Assembly (NCBI GenBank): GCA_964388955.1
Contig: CAYMCO010000001.1
Span: 248,001 to 312,000, forward strand
Direction of reading: 5' to 3'
DNA: 64,000 nt
Source: CAYMCO01 sp964388955
GTDB taxonomy: Bacteria > Chloroflexota > Anaerolineae > Anaerolineales > E44-bin32
The notes beneath the pieces were generated by a model, which was given only the letters and a program-made list of their open reading frames with translations, was not told the origin of the DNA and did not search any database. Below, piece by piece: positions 35,899 to 44,718 of this stretch (the stretch's first letter is position 1; every line of letters begins with the position of its first letter). The translations under genes were made by a program, and so were the position numbers.

Positions 35899-37452
35899 AT
35901 GGAACTCAAAGACTATCTGGAAATACTCTTCAAAAGGAAGTGGATTGTCATCTCCACCCTTGCCGCGACACTGGCGGTCGTCCTCTTGCTGAGTAACATG
36001 GCCGTACCGATCTATTCATCCTCTACGCTGGTCCGCGTTGCACAAATCGAAGATGAGCCGGTCAACTCCGGTTCCCTAAGCTACTCCGAACGCCTGATGA
36101 ATACATATGTCTATCTGCTGAAAAGCACCCCGTACATGCAGAAGACGATCGAGCAGCTCGACCTGAACACATCGCCGGATCAACTCGAGCAGGCCATCGA
36201 AGTCGCAGTGCTCCCATCCACCGAACTCCTCCGGATCACTGTGGAAAACGTCAATCCCAACCTGGCAATGGAAATCGCCAACACTCTCGGCCAGCTGCTG
36301 ATTGATGAGAGGGAGGAATTCTATACAGGTCCGGGGAAGAGTTCGCTCGAAATCCTTGATGGGCAGATTCAGAGCACCGAACAGAAGATCGCCGAGGACC
36401 GCTCGCTCCTGCAGTCGCTTCTCAGTCGCCGTTCCTCTGCCGCCAATGTCACAACGATCCAAGAACTCAACACACGAATTCGCGTGTCAGAGCAGACCCT
36501 CACTTCACTGCTGAGTGACTATGACCAAGCCAGAGTGGTAGACATCGCGAGAGCGAACAGTGTAAGCATCGTCCAACCTGCAGAGCTTCCCGATCGCCCA
36601 ATCAAACCCGATCTTCGCCAGAACGTGATGGTCGGATTCTTGGGCGGTCTGATCGGAGGTATCGGGCTTGCCTTCCTCTATCAGCACCTGAATCAGACCA
36701 TCGATTCGCCCTCCGCGATCCAAGATGCGACAGATGCGCCACTCATAGGGTGCATACCCAAGTTGAGGGGACCACGTTTGTTTCGGAACGAGGCCTTTCT
36801 GCTCGACCCCAAGAACCACGATCCAGGCCAACTGGCTTTCGAGTCCCTCGGCATCAGCGTGCGGAATCTCCAGTGCGATTCCTCTCCGTGCACGATTCTG
36901 GTCACAAGCGCCGAGCCGGGAGCGGGGAAATCCACCGTCCTCGCCAATCTGTCCACCGCGTTGGCCGACCATGACAGCCCGGTCCTTCTGGTGGACAGCG
37001 ACCTCAGACGTCCGGCAATGCATAGAGTTTTCGATTTATCCAGCAGCCCCGGGCTCGCCGACCTGATAGCGGAACCCGCCCTGATCAGAAATAGCCTCCA
37101 GCTATCAAATAATCCGTATTTGAAGGTGCTCGCGTGCGGCCACTCCGCGAAAGATCCAGCGCAACTCATGAAGGAGTTGCGGACGAAGGAGATCCTGCAG
37201 GAGCTCGGCGAAGAAACCAGTATCATTCTCCTCGACAGCCCCCCACTGCTCGGGGCCGTCGACGCGAGGATCCTGGCCGGAATGGCCGACTTAGTCCTTG
37301 TGATCGTGCGCGAAGGGCAGACGGAATTGAAGGACTTGAGCGCGGCAGTGTCTCAATTGGATGGAATTGGTAGTGCGAAAACGGCAATTGTGATGAACGG
37401 AGCCACAGACAGAAGGTCCGCCTATTACTATCGGTATCGCTCCGATGAATAG
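35899..37452 (+). CDS. Wzz-type polysaccharide co-polymerase fused to BY-kinase
   Basis: 517 residues, SD GAGGTGA. The N-terminal Wzz domain has a first membrane helix (IVISTLAATLAVVLLLSNM) and a periplasm-facing middle part with a coiled-coil-like region, about 145-215. The second helix is VGFLGGLIGGIGLAFLY, about 240-258. The C-terminal kinase has Walker A SAEPGAGKST, Walker A' LLVDSDLRRPA, Walker B IILLDSPPL and a C-terminal Tyr cluster (SAYYYRYRSDE) for autophosphorylation. Such proteins set chain length and couple polymerisation to export. The cytoplasmic kinase in the same chain resembles the proteobacterial Wzc layout rather than the split Firmicutes system. Confidence 0.9.
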   Translation: MELKDYLEILFKRKWIVISTLAATLAVVLLLSNMAVPIYSSSTLVRVAQIEDEPVNSGSLSYSERLMNTYVYLLKSTPYMQKTIEQLDLNTSPDQLEQAIEVAVLPSTELLRITVENVNPNLAMEIANTLGQLLIDEREEFYTGPGKSSLEILDGQIQSTEQKIAEDRSLLQSLLSRRSSAANVTTIQELNTRIRVSEQTLTSLLSDYDQARVVDIARANSVSIVQPAELPDRPIKPDLRQNVMVGFLGGLIGGIGLAFLYQHLNQTIDSPSAIQDATDAPLIGCIPKLRGPRLFRNEAFLLDPKNHDPGQLAFESLGISVRNLQCDSSPCTILVTSAEPGAGKSTVLANLSTALADHDSPVLLVDSDLRRPAMHRVFDLSSSPGLADLIAEPALIRNSLQLSNNPYLKVLACGHSAKDPAQLMKELRTKEILQELGEETSIILLDSPPLLGAVDARILAGMADLVLVIVREGQTELKDLSAAVSQLDGIGSAKTAIVMNGATDRRSAYYYRYRSDE

Positions 37453-37572
37453 GTGCCCGATTCTGCCATTCCTTCGCCGACCGACGATTGGGAAAAGCAT
37501 CAGCCCCTCCCGTGATCGGATCGGCCGGATGGACGCTCGGCCATTTCAAGCCCGGTAACCGCGCACTGAGCA

Positions 37573-37588
37573 GCATATGTCGACATAT
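37573..37588. repeat. 16-bp perfect palindrome upstream of aminotransferase
   Basis: CATATGTCGACATATG reads identically on both strands. It lies in a 271-base gap, 135 bases before the next start codon. It could be an operator for a dimeric regulator. No other copy was noticed. The rest of the gap shows no gene. Confidence 0.35.
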
Positions 37589-37723
37589 GGGCTGATCCTC
37601 ACCCCCGTCAGATTCCTCTTCGGAAACACTGTTGGGGTTGCGGCGGGATCAGCCGCTTTGTTTCGAAAACATGGCGCCCTGGCATCGTGAGCCGCGACAG
37701 AGGCGAAAGCTGGAGATTGGATC

Positions 37724-38833
37724 ATGAACAGTAGAGGGATTCCCTTCGTTGATCTCAAGGCACAATACCAAGCCATCTCACCACAGATCCACGAGGCGAT
37801 TCTAGGGGTGATGGAAAACACCAGTTTCATCCTTGGCGAAGATGTCAGTCTCTTCGAACAGGAATTCGCTTCATACTGTGGTGCGGAATACGCTGTGGGG
37901 GTCGACAATGGAACTGCCGCTATCGAATTGGCCCTGCGGGCATTCGGGATTGGTCCGGGGGATGAGGTGATCACTGCGGCGAATTCGTACATCGCAACGG
38001 CGTTCGCCATTTCCGCCACTGGCGCGGCTCCGGTCCTGGTAGATATGGATCAGGACACTTTTGGGATAGATGTCTCCCAAATCGCAGCTGTCATTTCGGA
38101 GAAAACGAGGGCCATCATTCCCGTGCACCTATACGGTCATCCAGCTGATATGGACCCCATAATGTCCCTGGCGGAGGAATATGATCTGGCTGTCATTGAG
38201 GATGCCTGCCAGGCACATGGGGCAAGATACCGGGGTCAGCGTGTGGGATCCATCGGTCACGCGGCCGCCTTCAGCTTCTATCCTGCGAAAAACCTCGGTG
38301 CTTATGGTGATGGTGGAATGGTGGTCACCAACCTGGAACATATCGCCGAATCCGTGCGCGTGTACCGGAATCAGGGTCAAGAGCGCAAGAACGTGCATCC
38401 CATCCAGGCGCACAACCATCGACTGGATTCTATCCAGGCCGCCGTTCTGCGCGTGAAACTCCCCTACTTGGACGGTTGGAACGAGGCCAGGAGAAGGGTG
38501 GCGAACATGTACACATCGCTCCTCAGGTCTGTGGCCACCGTGCCGGAGACGAGAGACTACGCTCAGCCGGTATTCCACTTGTATGTCATCAGAATTGGCC
38601 AGCGGGATGCCGTGCGGGATTGTCTGGCAGCACAAGGCATTTCCACCGGCATTCACTACCCTACCCCTATTCACTTGCAGCCCGCCTACCATGAACTTGG
38701 CCTATCCGAAGGCGAATTTCCCCTTGCGGAACGGACCGCGCGTGATATCCTCTCGCTGCCCATGTATCCGGAAATGCAAGAGGAGTCCGTTCGGCTGGTC
38801 GCAGAGGCGATCACCAACTGCGTCGATGGATGA
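37724..38833 (+). CDS. DegT/DnrJ/EryC1/StrS-family sugar aminotransferase
   Basis: 369 residues. Family signatures: IPFVDLKAQYQ at the start, VDNGTAAIELALRAFGIGPG, VIEDACQAHGARY with the PLP-contacting Asp, and SFYPAKNLGAYGDGG containing the Schiff-base Lys. These enzymes convert keto-sugar nucleotides to amino sugars using glutamate. In pathways such as WlbC/WbpE the partner is a Gfo/Idh dehydrogenase, and one is encoded at 32337. The specific regiochemistry (C3 preferred here) rests on that partnership and is not proven by the sequence. Confidence 0.9.
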   Translation: MNSRGIPFVDLKAQYQAISPQIHEAILGVMENTSFILGEDVSLFEQEFASYCGAEYAVGVDNGTAAIELALRAFGIGPGDEVITAANSYIATAFAISATGAAPVLVDMDQDTFGIDVSQIAAVISEKTRAIIPVHLYGHPADMDPIMSLAEEYDLAVIEDACQAHGARYRGQRVGSIGHAAAFSFYPAKNLGAYGDGGMVVTNLEHIAESVRVYRNQGQERKNVHPIQAHNHRLDSIQAAVLRVKLPYLDGWNEARRRVANMYTSLLRSVATVPETRDYAQPVFHLYVIRIGQRDAVRDCLAAQGISTGIHYPTPIHLQPAYHELGLSEGEFPLAERTARDILSLPMYPEMQEESVRLVAEAITNCVDG

Positions 38834-38928
38834 CTGCCAGCTGTCCTTCGCCCAATGTGGCGGCCGATGCGATGGAAGAATGGACGATCCAGCGTTTCGC
38901 GCCTTGACGAGCGATTCGAACACCACCT

Positions 38929-38985
38929 CACGGGCCAGGCCCGTGCCGCATCCGTCCCTGTGCGCTCGCCGTGCACCGCGAGCGC
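38929..38985. repeat. Two consecutive inverted repeats in the gap before wzy
   Basis: CACGGGCC (38929-38936) pairs with GGCCCGTG (38938-38945) around a single base. GCGCTCGC (38962-38969) pairs with GCGAGCGC (38978-38985) around eight bases. No U-run follows. These could be protein-binding sites or RNA-processing hairpins. Confidence 0.4.
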
Positions 38986-39085
38986 GCAAAGGCCTCCCTT
39001 CGGTGCGGCTGAGAAAAGGATGTAGCTGCGCTCGCGGAACCGGCCGATCCGAGTCTGGACGCTTGCGCGGGGGATCCAAGCCGAA

Positions 39086-40606
39086 ATGAGGATGAATTCC
39101 ATTGCTGGATTACACCGGGCCGTAAGACAAATATCACCGGTCGTCATCGGAGTCGCAACCGGGGTTGCCCTGGGCATCGGCATCTTCTGGAGCGGCAGCT
39201 CTATCGTAGTCATCGCTATTCTCGGCATGCTCTTCCTGGTGGCAGGAATCCAACACCCCGAGATCGGCATTCTTGGAATACTTGCCCTCTACAGCACGGT
39301 CCTCTCCGCCGGCAACGACCCACACATATCTGCCGGACCAGGGAACGTGTACCTCAGCGATCTGCTCCTTCTCTCGCTCTTCGGCTTGATCCTGGTGAAG
39401 GCGCTCGCGGATCCCAGCTTCCGTCTCGTGCGCACGCCTCTCGATTTACCCTATATTGGCTTCGTGGGTGCCGGTCTCGCCGCCACTGGCCTGGCCATCT
39501 TGCGGTCTTCCTTGACAATTCGCCAGAGCCTGGGTGAAGTCAGGATTTTTGCCGGCTACCTCGGCTTCTTCCTGGTAACGAATTCGATTCGCAATATGCG
39601 CCAAGTTCGCAATCTGCTCAAGGGGCTGCTCCTCATGGCCACCGTGGTGGCGGCCCTGATGGCGGCTCAGACAATATTCGGTGTCTCCACCCGCCTGTTC
39701 GCCGGGCGAATTGAGACACTGGCAACGGGCCGAGAGGTATATGCTGGGATCACCCGGGCCCTGCCCCCGGGACAATCATTGATTCTGGCCGGCTTCATCA
39801 TCCTCTCTGCCATATGGGCCGGAGAAGGAAGACAGTCGATACATGCGATCCAATTCCTGCAGGCATGCATCTTGGGATTTGGCGTCTTGCTGACCTACAA
39901 TCGGAGCTTCTGGCTTGGCGCTGCTCTCGCACTCGCTCTGATGCTGATACTGGTGGGCCATACGGAACGAAAACGGATTGCCCTGGGTGCCATCGTCGTA
40001 GTCCTCACGGGTTCGTTGTTGCTCGCCCCCACCTTGCTTGAACCAGAGAGCAAAATCGGGCACTATTTCCAGGCAGCTTCGGATCGTTTCAGCACACTGC
40101 TGCACCCCGGTACCATCCAAGAAGAAAGCCTCCAGGACAGATATCGTGAGATGCAGTACGCTCTTCCCCAGATCACGCCTCCCCCTCTGCTCGGAATCGG
40201 ATTGGGTGCGTTCTATCGTCCGTGGGATTCCAGAATAGACTGGCTAGGTCAGGGCCCGAATACCGGCTTCGATGGTCGCGGGTATATTCACAACGCCCAC
40301 CTGTGGCTTCTCGTAAAGATCGGTCTTCTGGGATATCTGTGCTTCCTGCTCCTGTCGGGTGTCGCGGTCGCACGTGGCCTTCGATTGTGGAATACACTTG
40401 GGGATAGAACGATGCAGGGGGTTGTCTTGGGAGTATCGCTCGCCTATATCTGCGTATTGGTCGGTTCTATTGTCAATCCAATGCTCATGCAGAGATACTG
40501 GACGCCCGTGATTGGTGTTATTCTCGGTCTCAATGAGGTTATCTTTAGGCTCAATGCTCCCGGGTCAGACTCGTCGCCATCCGGCGCTCTTCCGACCGGC
40601 GCGTAG
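39086..40606 (+). CDS. O-antigen polymerase/ligase-like membrane protein (Wzy)
   Basis: 506 residues, strongly hydrophobic, with about ten to twelve predicted membrane helices. The Wzy_C pattern is present: LLTYNRSFWLG (Arg in the first signature), a large polar loop at about 325-390, then YIHNAHLWLLVKIGLLGYL with the conserved His. Such proteins polymerise or ligate undecaprenyl-linked repeat units on the outer face of the membrane. Sequence cannot separate polymerase from ligase, but next to Wzx, Wzz and an initiating transferase a polymerase is more likely. The start is ATG 39086; ATG 39092 is an alternative. Confidence 0.82.
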   Translation: MRMNSIAGLHRAVRQISPVVIGVATGVALGIGIFWSGSSIVVIAILGMLFLVAGIQHPEIGILGILALYSTVLSAGNDPHISAGPGNVYLSDLLLLSLFGLILVKALADPSFRLVRTPLDLPYIGFVGAGLAATGLAILRSSLTIRQSLGEVRIFAGYLGFFLVTNSIRNMRQVRNLLKGLLLMATVVAALMAAQTIFGVSTRLFAGRIETLATGREVYAGITRALPPGQSLILAGFIILSAIWAGEGRQSIHAIQFLQACILGFGVLLTYNRSFWLGAALALALMLILVGHTERKRIALGAIVVVLTGSLLLAPTLLEPESKIGHYFQAASDRFSTLLHPGTIQEESLQDRYREMQYALPQITPPPLLGIGLGAFYRPWDSRIDWLGQGPNTGFDGRGYIHNAHLWLLVKIGLLGYLCFLLLSGVAVARGLRLWNTLGDRTMQGVVLGVSLAYICVLVGSIVNPMLMQRYWTPVIGVILGLNEVIFRLNAPGSDSSPSGALPTGA

Positions 40607-40702
40607 ACGCAACCTAGTGGCTATTCAGGCGGAGACCCCAAGACATTATGCGCAGGGGAAACGAGCCTCGAGTTCCCGGGGCCGCCTTGCTCCGGAGGTA
40701 GT

Positions 40703-42205
40703 GTGAGTACGGAAGATAAGGGTGAACAAACCCTGGTCGCCAGGTTCATAAGCGGCACGTTCTCGATCGGCGCGGGAACCTTCGTTAACGCAGTTCTGAG
40801 TTTGCTCGGCTTCATGATCATCGCCCGTCAAATCGGACAAGCCGACCTCGGATCATATGTGCTTGTCACTGTGATCGCTACTTTCCTGACCCAGATCAGC
40901 AACTTCGGCCTGGAGCCCGCGCTCGCAAACCACATTTCCGCCATTGACGACCGAGACCAGATGCGCCGCCTGGCCAATACCGCACTGTTCTTCCGGCTCG
41001 GGGTGATGATCTTGGTCGGGTTGGTGGCGACATCTGCGGAGGGCCTACTCTTCCGCCTCTTTGGAGGGGGCTCGATCCGCGAGCTTAGCGTCTTCATCTT
41101 GGTGCTCTATTTCCTTGATGGCTGGAATCGACTGCAGAAGTCTGTGCTGCAAGGCCTCTTCCTGTTTGGCAGAATAGGTGCAGCCACGATCATATACAGT
41201 TCGCTCAATTTCGTCCTGCTGATTGTGCTGGTCCCCGTCCTGCAAACCGGGGTCCTGGGCGTAATATATGCAAAGGCCATCTCCAATCTGGTGGCAGACG
41301 TCTTCCTCTACGCATATACGCCGCTCGCAAAGAGGATCGAATTCCATCCGGCCGAGCTCAAGAGCATGATCCGCTTCGGCTTTCCACTGCAGATCAATAC
41401 CATCTTCACTTTTATCTTCAACCGCATAGACACTGTGCTCATCGCCGGGTTGCTTGGCTCGGCGGCCACTGCCTACTACGAAGTCGCCAGGAAGATACCC
41501 GACAACATCAGTTTGTTCTATGAATCGTTTCGGGCGGTCTACTTCCCTTTGATCGTGCGCTTCTTCAGCCGGGGTGACCGGGAGAGGGTCTCCAATCTAC
41601 TCAACGCCTCTACACGCTTGATCTCGGTGGGGACGGCCGCACTCGCCCTGGCAGCCCTGGTTTTCGGCCGCCAACTCATCCCTCTGCTCTTCTCCGAGAA
41701 ATACCTTCCCAGCCTCCCCGCATTCGTTCTGCTTATGACCGCACTAAGCATCTCCTTGATTGGCTATACCTTGGGCACATCCTTGGTCGCAATCGGCGAT
41801 ACCAGCAAACCCCCAATCATCAATGTCGTGCATATCGCCGCCAGCCTGGGGGCCAATCTGCTCTTGATCCCGGCCGCAGGCATCGCGGGCGCGGGGCTCT
41901 CCGCCGTCGTGGGGCCGCTCGCCACAAATCCGTTGAACGTCTTCTTCCTGGTCAGGAATGGCATTCATGTTGACGTCATGAGCTATGTGAAGCCGATCTT
42001 GGCCTTCTCCAGTACAGCGGGCATCTACCTGCTTCTCTCTCCTGATGCACTGCTATATAAGCTGTCCCTGATGGGGCTCTCCCTCATTTTCTGCTTCCTC
42101 TTGTCCTGCGTGAAACTGGAGGAGATCAGGCTTCTGTACGTCGAGGCGAGAAAGCTGGCGGGTAGATCGATTGCCAAGGCTTTTCCCAGAATCAGCCCGC
42201 CATGA
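40703..42205 (+). CDS. Polysaccharide flippase (Wzx/MATE-like)
   Basis: 500 residues from GTG 40703, with a clear SD (CCGGAGG). About twelve to fourteen hydrophobic helices span the length. The N-terminal pattern (a Gly/Thr-rich first helix, IARQIGQADLGSYVLV, then a Phe-Gly-Leu segment) is typical of the RfbX/Wzx group in the MOP superfamily, which flips lipid-linked repeat units across the membrane. It sits directly after wzy, and its stop overlaps the next glycosyltransferase start (ATGA), so translation is coupled. Confidence 0.88.
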   Translation: MSTEDKGEQTLVARFISGTFSIGAGTFVNAVLSLLGFMIIARQIGQADLGSYVLVTVIATFLTQISNFGLEPALANHISAIDDRDQMRRLANTALFFRLGVMILVGLVATSAEGLLFRLFGGGSIRELSVFILVLYFLDGWNRLQKSVLQGLFLFGRIGAATIIYSSLNFVLLIVLVPVLQTGVLGVIYAKAISNLVADVFLYAYTPLAKRIEFHPAELKSMIRFGFPLQINTIFTFIFNRIDTVLIAGLLGSAATAYYEVARKIPDNISLFYESFRAVYFPLIVRFFSRGDRERVSNLLNASTRLISVGTAALALAALVFGRQLIPLLFSEKYLPSLPAFVLLMTALSISLIGYTLGTSLVAIGDTSKPPIINVVHIAASLGANLLLIPAAGIAGAGLSAVVGPLATNPLNVFFLVRNGIHVDVMSYVKPILAFSSTAGIYLLLSPDALLYKLSLMGLSLIFCFLLSCVKLEEIRLLYVEARKLAGRSIAKAFPRISPP

Positions 42206-43473
42206 GAATATTGTCTATCAGCGACGTTTACCCTCCATACCACCGCGGCGGGTATGAGATCCAATGCAAGTATCAAATGGACGAGCTGCTGGCCAGAGGT
42301 CACCATGTGCACGTCCTCACCAGCAAGTGGAGGAATGGGCAGCGGGGCGAGGAAGCAAACGTCACTCGCACCCTAGAGTTCCATCCCGCCCACCTCGCAA
42401 AAGGCCCGAAATCCGAGGGACATGTTCCGGGGCCAAGTCGATGGAGGGGAGAACTACTGAGCTTGCGTTGGGGCATCCAATCCCGACTCAACTATGGCCG
42501 CACGAAGAACCTGATAGCGGCGCTCCGCCCGGATATCGCTCTGGCGTGGAACATGAATTCGATCGGAATCCACCCCTTGCTCGCGCTCGGTGCCTCAGGA
42601 GTGCCACTTGTTATCATCCTCTACGACTACTGGCTGAGGAATATCCGCCGGGATCTCGATCACGCTCGCGGCGGCGTGATCAGACGCTTGCGCCGATCCT
42701 TCTATCACGGGATCGGAGACTTCGACCAAATCAGATATGAACGCCTGATTGCCTGCAGCCACTCTATGAAATCTGCCCATTTGGCGTGTGGCTTCAGGAG
42801 CGATTGCATCTCGGTTGTTCCCTTGGGGCTGCCACAAGAGCAGGTCGCATCGGCCCAGGATCCCCGGCCCATGGTGACCGAGGCGGAAGCGGCGCGAATG
42901 ATCTTGTTCGCAGGCCGTCTAATCCCGGACAAAGGCCCGGATATCGCCATAGATGCTCTGTCTATCTTGGCCAACCGACTCCAGGAGAATGAAATCAAAC
43001 TAGACATCATCGGCCAGGGCCCGCTTCAATATGCCCAAGAGCTAAAAGCCAGGGCCATCAAATCTGGGCTGGGGCGCCGGATCCGATTCCTTGGCTCGTT
43101 GAGCCACACCGACATGCTGCAGGCCTACCCGCAGTATGATGTCTTTCTGTTTCCCTCCCGATGGCAGGAGCCCTTCGGGCTAGCCATTCTCGAGGCAATG
43201 GCGAAAGGGGTTCCTGTCATCGCCGCCGAGACCGGCGGCCCCGCCGAAATCATCACCCAAGGAGAGACAGGGTTGTTGGTCCCTGTCGACGATCCCGTTG
43301 CGCTTGCCGAGGCGACTGCCCGGTTGCTTTCCGACGCAGCGCTCGCCAAGAGAATTCGGACGCGGTCCCGCAGGATGATTCAGACGAAGTACTCCATCAC
43401 GCACGTCGTGGATCAGTTGGAGGGCTTGTTGGAGAATGCGCTAATGGAAACAGGAAGAACGAACTGCATCTAG
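42202..43473 (+). CDS. Family 4-like glycosyltransferase (GT-B)
   Basis: 423 residues, overlapping the flippase stop by four bases. The N-terminal acceptor domain begins ILSISDVYPPYHRGGYEIQ. The C-terminal donor domain has LFAGRLIPDKGPDIAIDAL, GRRIRFLGSL, FPSRWQEPFGLAILEAMAKG (the EX7E-type motif) and AETGGPAEII. This is a retaining cytoplasmic enzyme expected to add one sugar to the growing lipid-linked unit. Donor and acceptor cannot be deduced. First of a run of glycosyltransferases. Confidence 0.88.
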   Translation: MRILSISDVYPPYHRGGYEIQCKYQMDELLARGHHVHVLTSKWRNGQRGEEANVTRTLEFHPAHLAKGPKSEGHVPGPSRWRGELLSLRWGIQSRLNYGRTKNLIAALRPDIALAWNMNSIGIHPLLALGASGVPLVIILYDYWLRNIRRDLDHARGGVIRRLRRSFYHGIGDFDQIRYERLIACSHSMKSAHLACGFRSDCISVVPLGLPQEQVASAQDPRPMVTEAEAARMILFAGRLIPDKGPDIAIDALSILANRLQENEIKLDIIGQGPLQYAQELKARAIKSGLGRRIRFLGSLSHTDMLQAYPQYDVFLFPSRWQEPFGLAILEAMAKGVPVIAAETGGPAEIITQGETGLLVPVDDPVALAEATARLLSDAALAKRIRTRSRRMIQTKYSITHVVDQLEGLLENALMETGRTNCI

Positions 43474-43476
43474 AGC

Positions 43477-44709
43477 ATGCGTATCCTGAATATCACCCAC
43501 CAGCTGCCATATCCACCCATCACCGGCGCGCCGCTGCGCTCCTTCAATCTGCTCAAGCGGGTTTCGGCAGAACACGAAGTCTGGCTGGTCACATTCATCA
43601 ACGACACGACCCGCATTGAGGATGTCTCCAGGTTGAAAGAACTCTGTGCAGACGTGCTCCTCGAGCCTTCGCAGAAGTTGGGCGCATTGGCCCGTCCCCT
43701 TGAGCTAGTCCGCTTCGGTCTGAGAGGGATCCCTCTCGATCTAAGGCTCTATCATTCGGACTCTCTGTCGAAAAAAATCAACCTGCTGGCCTCTCAGGTG
43801 GACTTTGACATTGTGCAGATAGAGCATTCCTTCATGGCCAGGTATCTGGAATCGCTTCCGACACAAGCGCGGGCCAAGACCACGCTTATGCTCCATGACG
43901 TAAATTACCTGAAGTTTGATCGGATCAGCAGGATAGAGCGGCGGCTGGCACGCAAGCTTAGATTGTGGGTCTACGCGCGCATGATGCGTCGCTGGGAACC
44001 GGAGTACGCGCAGCACTTCGATCGCGTTTTCACGGTTTCAGAATCTGACAAGCAGATCCTGACCAGGGCGAGGCCGCGCCTGGCCATTGAAGTCATCCCA
44101 AACGGCATCGATGTCCACGAATTCGCCCAGTCTCCGATCACCAATTCAACCCCAAGTCTGATTTTTGTGGGCAATATGAACTATCCTCCCAATGTGGATG
44201 CGATCAGCTCATTCTGCCACGATTCCTTGCCGATCGTCCGCCAGCATTTCCCGGATGTCGAGCTATGGGTTGTGGGTGTCAACCCCGCGGCGGAGGTCAG
44301 AAGCTTGAGCTCCGACGTGATCCATGTGACGGGCAAAGTGGACGACGTCCGGCCCTACTATCGGCGGGCCACCGTGTCTGTGGTTCCGTTGCGTGCGGGG
44401 GGTGGGACGCGCCTCAAGATCCTGGAATCCATGGCCGTGGGACGCCCTGTCGTTTCCACCGCTATCGGCTGTGAAGGCCTGAGCGTCAGAGATGGTGAAC
44501 ACCTGTTGGTGGCCGACGATCCAGCAGAGTTTGCGCGCCGGACGATTTCCTTACTCTCCGACGCTTCACTCCGGAGGCGAATCACGGCCAACGCGAGAGC
44601 ACTAGCGGTGGCTCGATATAGCTGGGGCTCGATTGCGGGCAAATTGTGCCGGTGTTATGAAGAACTTCGACTGGAGAAGTCGGAGCCTTTTCGCTCACAC
44701 GTGTCATAG
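43477..44709 (+). CDS. Family 4-like glycosyltransferase (GT-B)
   Basis: 410 residues, starting three bases after the previous stop. N-terminus MRILNITHQLPYPPITGAP. Donor-domain landmarks: VIPNGIDVHEF, FVGNMNYPPNVDAI, PYYRRATVSVVPLRAGGG and LKILESMAVGRPVVSTAIG. The GGGTRLKILE arrangement is typical of TuaH/PelF-like members of the GT4 group. It is part of the polysaccharide operon with no independent promoter seen. Sugar specificity is unknown. Confidence 0.87.
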   Translation: MRILNITHQLPYPPITGAPLRSFNLLKRVSAEHEVWLVTFINDTTRIEDVSRLKELCADVLLEPSQKLGALARPLELVRFGLRGIPLDLRLYHSDSLSKKINLLASQVDFDIVQIEHSFMARYLESLPTQARAKTTLMLHDVNYLKFDRISRIERRLARKLRLWVYARMMRRWEPEYAQHFDRVFTVSESDKQILTRARPRLAIEVIPNGIDVHEFAQSPITNSTPSLIFVGNMNYPPNVDAISSFCHDSLPIVRQHFPDVELWVVGVNPAAEVRSLSSDVIHVTGKVDDVRPYYRRATVSVVPLRAGGGTRLKILESMAVGRPVVSTAIGCEGLSVRDGEHLLVADDPAEFARRTISLLSDASLRRRITANARALAVARYSWGSIAGKLCRCYEELRLEKSEPFRSHVS

Positions 44710-44718
44710 GATAGGGCA

